A stretch of 40,730 bases of DNA, taken from contig CAZBBB010000021.1 in assembly GCA_964490005.1 (NCBI GenBank), forward strand, positions 1 through 40,730. Direction: 5' to 3'. Shown in pieces: positions 7,497-16,272 of this stretch (position 1 is the first letter of the stretch; each line of letters starts with the position of its first letter). The position numbers were made by a program, and so were the translations under genes. This DNA is from CAZBBB01 sp964490005 (GTDB taxonomy: Bacteria; Planctomycetota; B15-G4). The notes below the pieces were generated by a model that saw nothing but the letters and a program-made list of their open reading frames with translations, was not told the origin of the DNA and searched no databases.

Positions 7497-9119
7497 GTGC
7501 GCCACCTGCCCGCCGCCCTGTGCCTGCTCGCCTGCGCGTGCACGAGTTCGGTGCAGCATGACCTGCAGCACCGACTGCTCGCCGAGCGGCAGGCGCTCGA
7601 AGCGGCGCGGATCGCGCAGGAGCAGACGGAGGCAGCGTTGCGCGCCGCCGAGGCCGTGGTGAACCGGGCGCAGGTGCCCGCCGAAGTGTTCGACACCTTG
7701 GCCGAAGGCGTGCAGACCCTGCAGGCGGCGCTCGTGCGCCACATCGAGGGCGAGGAGTATCCCGAGATCGCCGGCATCGTCGAGGCCGCCCGCGACACCT
7801 TCTCCATGGCGCAGTCCATGGCGCGGCAGTGCGGCGCGAGCGAGCGCCCCGCCCTGGCCGGCCTGGCGCTGGCCGACACGCTCGACGGCTGGGCGGCGCT
7901 CGAAGAAGCGCAGCGCCTGCGAGGCTTCATCGCCGAGCGCGGGCTGGCGGCCGCCTTCGAGCCCGAGCTGGCGCGCCTGGACCGCGCGCTCGTGACGCTG
8001 CTGGCGAGCGCCGGCGGCGAAGGGCCCGTCGAGCACCTCGCGGCCGCGGCCCGCCTGCTCCTGCTCGTCGAGCGCGGGCAGGTGCAGCGCGCGCAGCCTG
8101 AGCTGGCCGAGGCGCTGGCGGCGGCGCGCGCCGCGGGACGCGACGACGAGCCGCTGCACGCGCTCGTGCGCACCCGCGCCGACCGCTTCGACGACCCGGC
8201 CGCGCTGGCCTCGGCGCTGGGCGGGGTCGACGAGCCGGGCGGCTCGCGGCTCGACGCCGCGACGCGCGGCTGGCTGCTGCAGCGCGCGGCTTGGGGCCGC
8301 CACGACGCCGGCGTGATCGACGAGGCCCTGGCGCTCTACGCGCAGGCGGCGGCCTCCTTCGCGCGGGCCGAGGGCGTCGACCCGCTGGCGAGCGAGTGGT
8401 CGATGCTCACGGCGCGGGCCGACTGCCTGTTCGCCATCGGCGAGATCCACAACGCGCGGGCGCTGGACGCCGTCGCCGCGTCGGCGCCGCGCGAGACGCT
8501 CGTCGCCGAACTCGCGGCCGCCGAGGCCGCGCTGGGAGAGGCGCTGGAGCTGCTGCCCGAGAACGAGCCGACTGCCGCCGCGCTCGCGCTCACCGGCGAC
8601 ATCTACTACCGCGCCGGCGACATGGAGGGCATCCGCGAGTTCTTCGGCCGCGTGGCGGCGCGCTTCGACGTGGCCGAGTGGTGGAACAACCACGCCTTCT
8701 TCTGCCGCGAGACGGGCCTCTACGAGCAGAGCTACGCGTCGTACCGGCGCTGCATCGCGCTGGCGCCCGACAACGCGCGCTGGCTCAACGACACGGGACT
8801 GATCCTGCTCTACCACCTCGACCGCGACCTCGACGAGGCGCAGGCGCTGTTCGAGCGCTCGGCCGAGCTGGCCGGCAAGGCGCTGGCGAACCCCTTCGCG
8901 TCGGACGAGGTGCGCGCCGACCACGTCTCGACCCTGGGCGACGCGCTGCTCAACCTCGCGCAGCTCCATGCGCGCGCCGGCGACCTGCCGCGCGCCGCCG
9001 GCTACGTCGACGAACTCATCGAGCTGTCTCCCGAGCGCCCCGACGCGCAGCTGCTCTCCGCCCAGATCCATCACGCGCTCTCGACGAGCGTGTCAGAGCC
9101 CCCCGAGGACGAACCATGA
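7497..9119 (+). CDS. TPR-repeat lipoprotein
   Basis: About 540 aa. I chose GTG 7497 because it gives a short lipoprotein signal (LCLLACACTSS, acylated Cys about residue 13-15); an earlier in-frame ATG would bury this signal behind a Pro-rich stretch. The protein is almost wholly alpha-helical. Residues about 20-60 look like a coiled coil (RLLAERQALEAARIAQEQTE). The C-terminal third has TPR motifs with planctomycete-like wording (WWNNHAFFCRETGLYEQSYASYRRCIALAPDNARWLNDTGLILLYH is spread over about 400-450). Its last bases overlap the ATG of the next gene (ATGA). No enzyme motif is seen; a scaffold or assembly role at the membrane is inferred. Confidence 0.85.
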   Translation: MRHLPAALCLLACACTSSVQHDLQHRLLAERQALEAARIAQEQTEAALRAAEAVVNRAQVPAEVFDTLAEGVQTLQAALVRHIEGEEYPEIAGIVEAARDTFSMAQSMARQCGASERPALAGLALADTLDGWAALEEAQRLRGFIAERGLAAAFEPELARLDRALVTLLASAGGEGPVEHLAAAARLLLLVERGQVQRAQPELAEALAAARAAGRDDEPLHALVRTRADRFDDPAALASALGGVDEPGGSRLDAATRGWLLQRAAWGRHDAGVIDEALALYAQAAASFARAEGVDPLASEWSMLTARADCLFAIGEIHNARALDAVAASAPRETLVAELAAAEAALGEALELLPENEPTAAALALTGDIYYRAGDMEGIREFFGRVAARFDVAEWWNNHAFFCRETGLYEQSYASYRRCIALAPDNARWLNDTGLILLYHLDRDLDEAQALFERSAELAGKALANPFASDEVRADHVSTLGDALLNLAQLHARAGDLPRAAGYVDELIELSPERPDAQLLSAQIHHALSTSVSEPPEDEP

Positions 9120-10417
9120 TCACCGCGCTGCTCGCCTGCCTGCTCGCGCTCCCCGCCGTCGCCGAGCCCGCCGCCGCGCGCCGCCCCCTCGCCGAGGGCC
9201 GGCCGGCCGCGGCGCTGGCCCGGCTCGAGGCGCTGCTGGCGCAGGGCCCCGACGCGCGCGAGCCGCGCCTGCTGCTGGCGCAGGCGCAGCACGCGTCGGG
9301 CGATCCGCGCGCGGCGGTCGAGACGCTCGACCCGCTCACCGGCTCGGGCGAGGACGCCGAGGCGCTGCTTGCCTCGGGCCGCGCCTTCAAGGCCTGGGGC
9401 GAGCAGCTCGCCGCCAGCCGGCGCGGCGGCGACGACGCCGGCTTCGCCTTCGACGAGGCCCGCTCGATGCTCGAGCGCGCCGCGAAGGCCGGCGCGGCGG
9501 GGGCCGCCGTCGAGCTGGGCTACCTCGAGCTGTACGTCATGGGCGACCACGACGCGGCGCTGGCGCGCGCCCGGTCGCTGCTCGAGGCGAACAAGGACGA
9601 CGGCGAGGCGCTGCTACTCAAGGGCTGCGCCGGGTTGTACGCGTCGATCGCGGCAGCCAACGAGAGCGAGGAGGCCGGCGCCGGCGCGCGCGCCGACGCC
9701 ATCGCCGCGCTGCTCGCCGCCGACAAGGCGCTGCCCAAGACGCGCTACGAGCCCTGGGTGCAGCTCGCCTGGATCTACGAGGCCGACGGACAGGCCGAGA
9801 AGGCCGTCGAGGCCGCCGCGAAGATCCTCGACCGCTTCCCCGCGGGCGACTTCACGACGCTCTTCCATCTCGCGACGCGCTACGCCGCCGAGCGCAGCTA
9901 CCCCGCCGCGGCGCGCGCGCTGGTCGAGATGCAGCAGCGCGACGCCAAGCAGCTCGAGCGCCTCGTCGCCTTCGCCGAGAACAGCGAGGCCGTCGCGGTG
10001 AGCCTGGCCTGGGCGGTCGAGCCGCTCGTGACCGGGCAGCGCGCCGAGCTGGCGCGCGACGTGCTGGCCTCGATCCTCGCCAGCCGCCCGAAGAACGCCG
10101 ACGTCTGGAACAACTACGGCCTGCTGTGCCGCGACACGCGCCAGTACGAGAACTCCTACATGGCCTACTCCAAGGCCGTCGAGCTCGACCCGGGCAACCC
10201 GCGCTTCCTCAACGACGCGGCCGTGCTGCTGCACTACTACCTGCACCGCGACTACGACAAGGCCACCGACCTCTACGAGCAGGCCATCGAGAGCGCCGAC
10301 ACGCTGCTCGCCGACGAGGGCCTCGACGCCGCGACGCGCGCCGATCTCGCCGAGGCCCGCAAGGACGCCGCCAACAACCTCGCCAAGCTCGCCCGCGGCG
10401 AGTACGAGTGGAGCTGA
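9116..10417 (+). CDS. Exported TPR-repeat protein, related to its upstream neighbour
   Basis: 433 aa, with its ATG inside the stop of the preceding TPR lipoprotein gene (4-base overlap, translational coupling). A signal peptide occupies about residues 1-20 (ITALLACLLALPAVAEPAAA). The rest is TPR repeats. Near the C-terminus the block VWNNYGLLCRDTRQYENSY, then AVELDPGNPRFLNDAAVLLHYY, closely parallels the matching block of the upstream protein. The two genes therefore probably arose by duplication and may work together. It ends 15 bases before a convergent gene. Function unknown. Confidence 0.85.
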   Translation: MITALLACLLALPAVAEPAAARRPLAEGRPAAALARLEALLAQGPDAREPRLLLAQAQHASGDPRAAVETLDPLTGSGEDAEALLASGRAFKAWGEQLAASRRGGDDAGFAFDEARSMLERAAKAGAAGAAVELGYLELYVMGDHDAALARARSLLEANKDDGEALLLKGCAGLYASIAAANESEEAGAGARADAIAALLAADKALPKTRYEPWVQLAWIYEADGQAEKAVEAAAKILDRFPAGDFTTLFHLATRYAAERSYPAAARALVEMQQRDAKQLERLVAFAENSEAVAVSLAWAVEPLVTGQRAELARDVLASILASRPKNADVWNNYGLLCRDTRQYENSYMAYSKAVELDPGNPRFLNDAAVLLHYYLHRDYDKATDLYEQAIESADTLLADEGLDAATRADLAEARKDAANNLAKLARGEYEWS

Positions 10418-10432
10418 GCGACCGCGCTCCGC

Positions 10433-11713
10433 CTACTTCTTCGCGTTCGGCGCGTAGGTCTCGAGCACCCAGGCCTTCCAGGCGTCCTCGAAGCCGATCA
10501 TCGTGAGGCCCCAGGCCTCCTTGAGGAGGTCGCGCGTCGGGACCTCCATCTTGCACAGCTTGAGCGCGCGCCCGGTCGCGGCCTTGTCGCGCGCCTGCAG
10601 GAAGTCGACCCACGACCAGGCGAACTGGTGCTCCATCGCGGTGAGTGCGGTGGTCGGCTTGGTGATGACCTCGGGGAAGGACGGCACGGAGCCGGCCGAG
10701 ACGGCCTTGTAGATGTTCTTGCGCCAGTCGTCGCTGCCCCAGCGCGAGGTCGTGCTCTGCTCGCGGAAGCAGTAGGTGCGCGCCTCGCCGTCGAGGTCGA
10801 TCTCGAACCAGTGCGCGAGCCCCGCGTCGAGCCAGCCGTACTTGTCGTTGAGCCAGGGCGGCGAGAGCCCGAGCTGGCCCGGCTCGAACCAGTACGGGTC
10901 GTAGTAGATCGCGGTGAGCTGGTGGGTCATGTGGTGGATCTGGTGGCGCCACATGTCCTCGTCCTTGGGGATCTCGCCCTTGTCCCACCAGGTGACGATG
11001 GCCGACTCGTTCGTGGCGCCGCCCGCGCGCTTGACCGTCGGCAGGCCCTGCAGGCCCGTGTGCAGCGGCCCCGCCAGCCAGGCCTGCACCTGCTTCTCGA
11101 AGATCATGATCGTGTGCGTGCGCAGCATGTTGTCCTTGTCGCTGATGCCGAAGTCGCGCTGGAAGCGCTCGTAGAAGTCCTCCATGCGGCGCGCGTAGAG
11201 GTGGGCGGCCTCGTGCGTGCGGTAGTTCTTCTTGTCCTTGGTCGTGATCTTGGGGATGTCGAACACGATCCGGAAGTGCGTGGTCTCGACGTGCACCGGC
11301 GCGTTCTTGCCGACCTCGATCGCGGCGTCGATCTCGCGGCGCGTCGCGAGCCAGGCGTCCTTCTCGGCCACGAGGCGCGCGTATTCGGCGTCGGCCGCCG
11401 CCTTGAGCGAGGGCGTCTTGCAGCGCGCGCAGGGCTGCCAGTCCAGGCCGTGGTTGTCCGACGCGATGGCCTCGCTGCAGAACAGCACCTTCCAGTTGGC
11501 GCCGGCGTCGGCCTCGACGTCGAACTCCTTGCCCGTCTCGACGGCGAGCTTGCCGGTCGTGCTGCACCAGCCGCAGCGCGGCTCGCCGGGGGCCGGCTCG
11601 GGAGCGTCCTGCGCGGCGGCCGCCGACGGCCACGCGAGGCAGGCGGCGAGCAGGGCCGCGCCGGCGCGCAGCCGGCGCGCGCCGGGCGCCGAGGTCGTCG
11701 GGTCGTTCGTCAT
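10433..11713 (-). CDS. Exported peptidase-MA-like protein with altered zinc motif
   Basis: 426 aa with an N-terminal signal peptide (ALLAACLAWPSAAAAQ). After it are two Cys pairs, C47-x-x-C50 and C95-x-x-C98, likely one zinc ribbon. The C-terminal half resembles gluzincin-type (DUF1570-like) peptidases, whose HExxH helix is followed by a WLxEGxA segment. Here these read HHMTH at 260-264 and WLDAGLAHWFE at about 294-304. The glutamate of HExxH is replaced by His and the downstream glutamate by Ala, so ordinary peptidase chemistry is doubtful. It is last in a tight run after the metallo-beta-lactamase protein (gap 10 bases). Family assignment is by eye; function unknown. Confidence 0.75.
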   Translation of the reverse strand: MTNDPTTSAPGARRLRAGAALLAACLAWPSAAAAQDAPEPAPGEPRCGWCSTTGKLAVETGKEFDVEADAGANWKVLFCSEAIASDNHGLDWQPCARCKTPSLKAAADAEYARLVAEKDAWLATRREIDAAIEVGKNAPVHVETTHFRIVFDIPKITTKDKKNYRTHEAAHLYARRMEDFYERFQRDFGISDKDNMLRTHTIMIFEKQVQAWLAGPLHTGLQGLPTVKRAGGATNESAIVTWWDKGEIPKDEDMWRHQIHHMTHQLTAIYYDPYWFEPGQLGLSPPWLNDKYGWLDAGLAHWFEIDLDGEARTYCFREQSTTSRWGSDDWRKNIYKAVSAGSVPSFPEVITKPTTALTAMEHQFAWSWVDFLQARDKAATGRALKLCKMEVPTRDLLKEAWGLTMIGFEDAWKAWVLETYAPNAKK

Positions 11714-11723
11714 GAGCGCGGGC

Positions 11724-13031
11724 TCAACCGGAGGGCTGGATGATGAAGTCGGCGTGCGGCTGCACGACGGGCGTGCCGCCCATGGCCTGCACGGCGTCGT
11801 GCAGCTCCTGCAGGTGCTGGCGCCGCAACTGCGGCACGTGCTCGTCGGGCTGCACGCTCGTCCCGTAAGGGTAGGCCACGAACGGTACGGACGTCATCTC
11901 GACGTGGTTGCCGAAGATCCACACCAGCGGCTTGTCGGCGAGGAAGGCGAGCAGGCGCGCGATGCTGGCCTTGTACTTGGTGAAATTGCCCTGGCTCAGC
12001 GCCCCGTTGATGAACAGGAAGCCGGGGTAGAGCGTGTCGCCCGTGAACAGCATGGCCGTGTCGCGGTCGTAGACCGCGATGTGGCTGTTCTCGTGGCCGG
12101 GGATCGCCAGGATGTCGAGCACGCGCCCGCCGAGGTCGTAGGTGCGCGCGTCGTTGGGCCAGTCGGTGAAGCCGAAGAAGGCCGCCACCTGCGCCTGCGT
12201 CTTGCCGACGACGGTCGTGTTCGGCTGGCCGAGGAACTGCCCGTCGCCCGCGACGTGGTCGCCGTGCGCGTGCGTGTGGGCGACCGTGAGCGGCGGCACG
12301 GGCAGGCCCCGTCCCGCGGCCCAGTTCGCGACCAGGCCCTGCACCGTCGCGGCGATCGGGATGCCGCCCGCGCCCGTGTCGAGCAGCAGCGCCCGCTGGC
12401 TGCCGAGGAACAGGAACATGAACGGCCCCTCGAAGTTCACGCACTGCGACTGGCGCAGGATGTAGGTGTCGGCGTCGTAGGCGTGCACCTGGATGGCCGG
12501 GTCGGTGGCGCAGTTCACGCCGGAGATCCATTTGGCCGGCAGGCTGCCGGGCCCGGGCGGCGGCGGCGTCACGCCCAGCAGCGCGTTGCTCGCCGACCAT
12601 CCGAAGGGCCCGGCCGCATCGGTGATCCACCACTGGGCGCGGATCTCGCTGCCCTCGGGCAGGCCCCAGGGCCAGGTGCCGCCGAGCGCCACCGCGCCGC
12701 TCGCGTCGGTCGGCGTGGGCAGCAGCAGCGTCGGCGTCGGCACCAGCAGGCCGCCCTTGAAGGGCGCGTTGGCCGCGCCCCCGCCCACGACGAGCAGGGC
12801 CGGCGCGGCCGCCAGCGCGTTGCTCAGCTCGAGCGTCAGCGCGCTGCCGCCGGCCAGCGTTCCCGTGCCGAGGGCGACGGGCGCGCCGTGCGCGCCGGCC
12901 AGCGCCGACCCGACGTCGCTCCAGGCTCCGTCGGTGCAGCCGCCGTCGGCCTCGCCGGTCGCGCGCGCCGCCGTCGCGAGCAGCAGCGCGCCCAGCGCCG
13001 CGCGCGGAAGGATCGACACCCGTCTCGTCAT
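11724..13031 (-). CDS. Exported metallo-beta-lactamase-fold protein with extra N-terminal domain
   Basis: 435 aa. A signal peptide covers about 1-25. Residues about 30-155 form an extra beta-rich domain whose wording (QWWITDAAGPFGWSASNAL) is of a type I associate with secreted planctomycete proteins. The metallo-beta-lactamase domain follows, with the metal motif HTHAHGDH (HxHxDH at 254-259), a third ligand region in IPGHENSH, the aspartate of LFTGDTLYPG and a C-terminal GNHVEM. The full zinc set looks intact, so a hydrolase is likely, but the substrate is not predictable. It sits between hutI (gap 75) and the exported peptidase-like gene (gap 10), all on the minus strand. Confidence 0.85.
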   Translation of the reverse strand: MTRRVSILPRAALGALLLATAARATGEADGGCTDGAWSDVGSALAGAHGAPVALGTGTLAGGSALTLELSNALAAAPALLVVGGGAANAPFKGGLLVPTPTLLLPTPTDASGAVALGGTWPWGLPEGSEIRAQWWITDAAGPFGWSASNALLGVTPPPPGPGSLPAKWISGVNCATDPAIQVHAYDADTYILRQSQCVNFEGPFMFLFLGSQRALLLDTGAGGIPIAATVQGLVANWAAGRGLPVPPLTVAHTHAHGDHVAGDGQFLGQPNTTVVGKTQAQVAAFFGFTDWPNDARTYDLGGRVLDILAIPGHENSHIAVYDRDTAMLFTGDTLYPGFLFINGALSQGNFTKYKASIARLLAFLADKPLVWIFGNHVEMTSVPFVAYPYGTSVQPDEHVPQLRRQHLQELHDAVQAMGGTPVVQPHADFIIQPSG

Positions 13032-13080
13032 CGCAGGGCTCCCGCGCGCAGCCGCCGGCGCACGCGACCACTGTACCGCG

Positions 13081-13126
13081 TCCTCAGCGCGCGTTGCGCG
13101 GGGTCCTCAGCGCGCGATGCGCGGGG
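13081..13126. repeat. Two tandem 23-base imperfect repeats at the hutI 3' end
   Basis: Copies 13081-13103 and 13104-13126 differ by one base. The second contains the hutI stop codon and the first is a duplicate lying just downstream of the gene. Because 23 is not a multiple of three, the duplication would change frame if read through. Confidence 0.7.
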
Positions 13127-14417
13127 CCGAGCGCTCGCAGACCACGCGGCCGCCCTTGATCACGGTCGTCACGGGGTTCGGGCCGAGCTGGTAGCCGAGG
13201 AACAGGTGGTTGGGCACGTCGAGCAGCAGCAGGTCGGCGAGCGCGCCCGGCGCGATCACGCCCCGCGCGCCGGGCAGGCCCAGCGTCGCAGCGGCGTTGC
13301 GCGTGCCGGCCACGAGCGCCTGCGCGACCGTGAGCCCCAGCAGCGAACAGGAGAGCGCCACGATCGTGACCATCGAGGGGATCGGGCTCGTGCCGGGGTT
13401 GTAGTCGCTCGCGACCACGATCGGCAGACCGGCCTCGATCATGCGCCGCACCGGCGGCACGGCGCCGAGGCGCAGCGAGAAGATCGTGCCGGGCAGCAGC
13501 ACCGGCGCGGTGCCCGCCGCGGCGAGCGCCTCGATGCCCGACTCGCGGATGCGCACGAGGTGGTCGGCCGTCCGCGCGCCCTCGCTCGCCGCCAGCCCGG
13601 CGGCGCCGGTGTCCTCGATCTCGTCGGCGTGCACGCGCAGCTCCAGGCCGGCCGCGCGCGCCCCCCGCAGCACCGCGCGCGCCTCGTCGACCGTGTACGC
13701 GCCGCGGTCGCAGAACACGTCGGCCGAGCGCGCCAGCCCGCGCCGTGCCGCCTCGGGCAGGATGCGCTCGGTCACGAGGCGGATGTAGCCCGGGCGGTCG
13801 TCCTTGAACTCGGGCGGCACCTGGTGCGCCGCGAGACAGGTCGGGTCGACGTCGATCGGGTGGCGCGCGCCGGCCTCGGCCAGCAGCTCGAGCGAGAGCA
13901 GCTCGCTGCGCTCGTCGAGGCCGTAGCCGCTCTTGGCCTCGATCGTCGTCGTGCCCCACGCGAGCATCGCGTCGAGACGCGCGAGCAGCTTCTCGAGCAG
14001 CGCCTCGCGCGGCGCGGCGCGCAGCGCGCGCACCGAACTGAAGATGCCGCCGCCCGCCGCCGTGATCTCGACGTAGCCGGCGCCGCGCGCGCGCTGGTCG
14101 AACTCGCCCTCGCGCGGGCCGTCGAAGACCGGGTGCGTGTGCGCGTCGACGAAGCCGGGCAGGATCGTGCCGCCCTGCGCCGAGAGCGTGCGCGGCGCGC
14201 TGAAGCGCGACTGCAGCTCGCGCTGCGGCCCGACGGCGACGATGCGCCCGCCGCGCACCGCGACGGCGCCGCCGGGCAGCACGTCCGCCGCGTCGAGCGC
14301 CGCGCGCCGCCGCGCCGGTGCGGGCGCCGAATCGTCCGGCGCGCGCTCGCGCAGGTCGGCCGCGAGCGTGACGACCTCGGCCGCGTCGACGAGCAGCAGG
14401 TCGACCTCGTCCTTCAT
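13107..14417 (-). CDS. hutI: Imidazolonepropionase
   Basis: 436 aa from ATG 14417 (GGAG about 7 bases upstream); an in-frame extension to 14585 is rejected because it adds low-complexity Arg-rich sequence. HutI hydrolyses 4-imidazolone-5-propionate to formiminoglutamate in histidine degradation. This amidohydrolase-superfamily enzyme shows the metal motif DAHTHPVF (91-98), the family segment YVEITAAGGGIFSSVRALR, the active-site AHQVPPEFK, the metal-binding HADEIEDT and the C-terminal ASDYNPGTSPIPSM. No hutU or hutH is adjacent, so the rest of the pathway must be elsewhere. The gene faces away from the CorC-like gene across a 125-base gap. Confidence 0.95.
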   Translation of the reverse strand: MKDEVDLLLVDAAEVVTLAADLRERAPDDSAPAPARRRAALDAADVLPGGAVAVRGGRIVAVGPQRELQSRFSAPRTLSAQGGTILPGFVDAHTHPVFDGPREGEFDQRARGAGYVEITAAGGGIFSSVRALRAAPREALLEKLLARLDAMLAWGTTTIEAKSGYGLDERSELLSLELLAEAGARHPIDVDPTCLAAHQVPPEFKDDRPGYIRLVTERILPEAARRGLARSADVFCDRGAYTVDEARAVLRGARAAGLELRVHADEIEDTGAAGLAASEGARTADHLVRIRESGIEALAAAGTAPVLLPGTIFSLRLGAVPPVRRMIEAGLPIVVASDYNPGTSPIPSMVTIVALSCSLLGLTVAQALVAGTRNAAATLGLPGARGVIAPGALADLLLLDVPNHLFLGYQLGPNPVTTVIKGGRVVCERSAPRIAR

Positions 14418-14509
14418 GCGCGCTCCGTCCCGGAGGCGATTCCGCCGCGCAAACGGGCCCCGGGCGGCCCGTCGGCCGGGCACGGTCGCAGACTCCCGGC
14501 CCCCCCGTC

Positions 14510-14515
14510 TATACT
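14510..14515 (+). promoter_or_regulatory. Possible -10 element of the CorC/HlyC-type gene
   Basis: TATACT (five of six to the -10 consensus) lies 28 bases before the GTG at 14543 in otherwise very GC-rich divergent DNA. No good -35 is visible at the right distance. Confidence 0.3.
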
Positions 14516-14542
14516 CGCCGTCGCGCCCCCGGGAGGTTTCCG

Positions 14543-15892
14543 GTGCGCGACACGCGGCCCGTCCTCGCGGGGCCGCCGGACCCAAGACAGCTGCAAGCCC
14601 CCGCTTCCGTCGGCCCCGCCCTGGGGCTGCTCGACTCCACGCTCGGCGCGTGGTGGACCTTCGGCCTGGCGCTGCTGTCCGTCCTGTTCGCGGTGCTCGA
14701 ACACGGCTGGCAGAAGCTCTCGCGCGCCCGCCTCGTGCAGGGCGGCGAGGGCCCCGCCTCGCGCGAGCGCCTGATGCGCATGATGGCGGAGGGCGAGCGC
14801 GCCGAGACGGCCCTCATCGTGCTGCGCGTCGCCGTGCAGATGGCGCTCGTCGTCGCGCTCGTGCTCTTCGCCCAGGCCCGCGTGCCGGGCTGGTGGCCGG
14901 GCCTCGCGCCCGACGGGCCGGTGCTGCTCGCGGGCCTCGCCGCCTTCCTGTGGATCACGCTGTTCTGCCGCGTGCTCCCGGCCGAGCTGCCGACCGCCGT
15001 GCACGAGGCGCTCGTGCGCGCCACCATGCCCAGCGTGATCCTCCTCGGGCGGCTGCTCTCGCCGCCGATCGAGGCCTTCCGCCGCGTGCTGCGCATCGCG
15101 ACGGGCGCCACGCCGCAGGCCGAGGCCCAGCGCACGGCCGACGAGATCCTGGCCTCGGTCGAGGAGGGCGAGGCCGAGGGGCACCTCGGCGAGCACCAGG
15201 CCGACATGATCGAGCAGATCCTCTCGCTGCGCGACCTCGAGGTGCGGCGGCTCATGACGCCGCGCACCGACGTCGACGTCATCGACCAGGGCGCCAGCAT
15301 CGGGCAGGCGCGCGAGGTCGCGCTCGCCACGGGCCGCTCGCGCTACCCGGTCGTCGACGGCGACGTCGACCACGTCGTGGGCGTCGTGCACGTCAAGGAC
15401 CTGCTGCGCCTGCCGCGCGAGATGCCGCTCAAGGAGGTCATGCGCGAGGCCTGGTTCGTGCCCGAGAGCAAGTTCGCGACCGAGCTGCTGGGCGAGTTCC
15501 GCCGGCACCGCACGCACCTGGCGATCGTGCTCGACGAGTACGGCGGGACCGCCGGCGTGATCACCATCGAGGACGTGCTCGAGGAGATCGTCGGCGAGAT
15601 CGACGACGAGTTCGACGGCGACGAGCGGCCGCTCGAGCTGAAGACGCTCGACGCGCGGCGCGCGGTCGCGCCAGGCCTGATGCGCATCGACGAGATCAAC
15701 GACGCCATGTCGATCTCGCTGCCCGAGAACGACGACTACGAGACCATCGGCGGCTTCGTCTTCGCCACGCTCGGCCGGCTGCCGCAGGACGGCGAGCAGC
15801 TGCGCCACGAGAACCTGGTGCTCACCGTGCGCGGCGTCGTCGACCGCCGCGTCGAGAACGTCGAGATCGAGATCCTCGCGCCGGTCGGCTGA
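14543..15892 (+). CDS. CNNM/CorC (HlyC-family) membrane protein with CBS pair
   Basis: 449 aa, GTG start with a GGAGG site 7 bases upstream. The N-terminal half is a DUF21/CNNM-like membrane domain with hydrophobic segments at about 35-55, 95-115 and 128-150. A cytosolic CBS-domain pair follows (about 230-350), beginning with the family signature RRLMTPRTDVDVID and including VVGVVHVKDLLRL and DEYGGTAGVITIEDVLEEIVGEI. The C-terminus is a CorC/HlyC accessory domain (YETIGGFVFATLGRLPQDGE). These proteins are linked to divalent-cation (Mg2+ or Co2+) homeostasis. The DUF21 part is more divergent than the CBS part. A bidirectional terminator-like stem separates it from the convergent small gene. 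Confidence 0.92.
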   Translation: MRDTRPVLAGPPDPRQLQAPASVGPALGLLDSTLGAWWTFGLALLSVLFAVLEHGWQKLSRARLVQGGEGPASRERLMRMMAEGERAETALIVLRVAVQMALVVALVLFAQARVPGWWPGLAPDGPVLLAGLAAFLWITLFCRVLPAELPTAVHEALVRATMPSVILLGRLLSPPIEAFRRVLRIATGATPQAEAQRTADEILASVEEGEAEGHLGEHQADMIEQILSLRDLEVRRLMTPRTDVDVIDQGASIGQAREVALATGRSRYPVVDGDVDHVVGVVHVKDLLRLPREMPLKEVMREAWFVPESKFATELLGEFRRHRTHLAIVLDEYGGTAGVITIEDVLEEIVGEIDDEFDGDERPLELKTLDARRAVAPGLMRIDEINDAMSISLPENDDYETIGGFVFATLGRLPQDGEQLRHENLVLTVRGVVDRRVENVEIEILAPVG

Positions 15893-15896
15893 GCGT

Positions 15897-15916
15897 CGGC
15901 GCGCGCTCCCGCGCCG
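15897..15916. terminator. Hairpin between convergent genes
   Basis: A 7-base stem (15897-15903 with 15910-15916) and six-base loop fill the 25-base gap between two convergent genes, so it could terminate both. No T-tract is seen. Confidence 0.4.
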
Positions 15917-15917
15917 C

Positions 15918-16268
15918 TCAGAACTTCTCGCCGCCGCGCCTGCGCTGCGGGTCGGGGAAGTCGCGGTACAGCGCCGCGCGGAACTCGCGCACCGACTGGT
16001 TGACGGCCGCGTGCAGGTCTTCGACCGGCCCGGCGCGCACGGCGGCCGCCCCGAAGGCCGCGTCGAGCTGCGCCAGCCCCTTCACGTCGATGACGATGTG
16101 GAACTCGCCCAGCCCCGGCAGGCCGAAACCCAGCTTGCGCCGGCTGAGGCGGTGGCCCTCGATGAGCTGCTGCTCGCGCAGGCGCCCGAGGAAGGCCTCG
16201 ACGCGGTCGCAGAACTCGGTGTCGCGCACGCCGGGCGCGAGGTCGAACCAGACGTGGTACTGGTCCAC
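15918..16268 (-). CDS. Small conserved protein, possibly DUF6614 family
   Basis: 116 aa, no signal peptide or membrane segment. The sequence reads as a compact alpha/beta domain: YHVWFDLAPGVRDTEFCDRV, then LSRRKLGFGLPGLGEFHIVI, and near the end LYRDFPDPQR. I think this matches a small uncharacterised cytosolic family (DUF6614), possibly a dimeric ferredoxin-like fold, but the name is from memory. It follows an SRPBCC gene with only four bases between, so they are likely co-transcribed. Function unknown. Confidence 0.75.
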   Translation of the reverse strand: MDQYHVWFDLAPGVRDTEFCDRVEAFLGRLREQQLIEGHRLSRRKLGFGLPGLGEFHIVIDVKGLAQLDAAFGAAAVRAGPVEDLHAAVNQSVREFRAALYRDFPDPQRRRGGEKF

Positions 16269-16272
16269 GGCC

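Noticed and set aside
11232..14774. 1,180-codon plus-strand frame across hutI and the metallo-beta-lactamase gene
   Set aside because: Antisense, His/Arg/Gln-rich shadow of two well-supported minus-strand genes.
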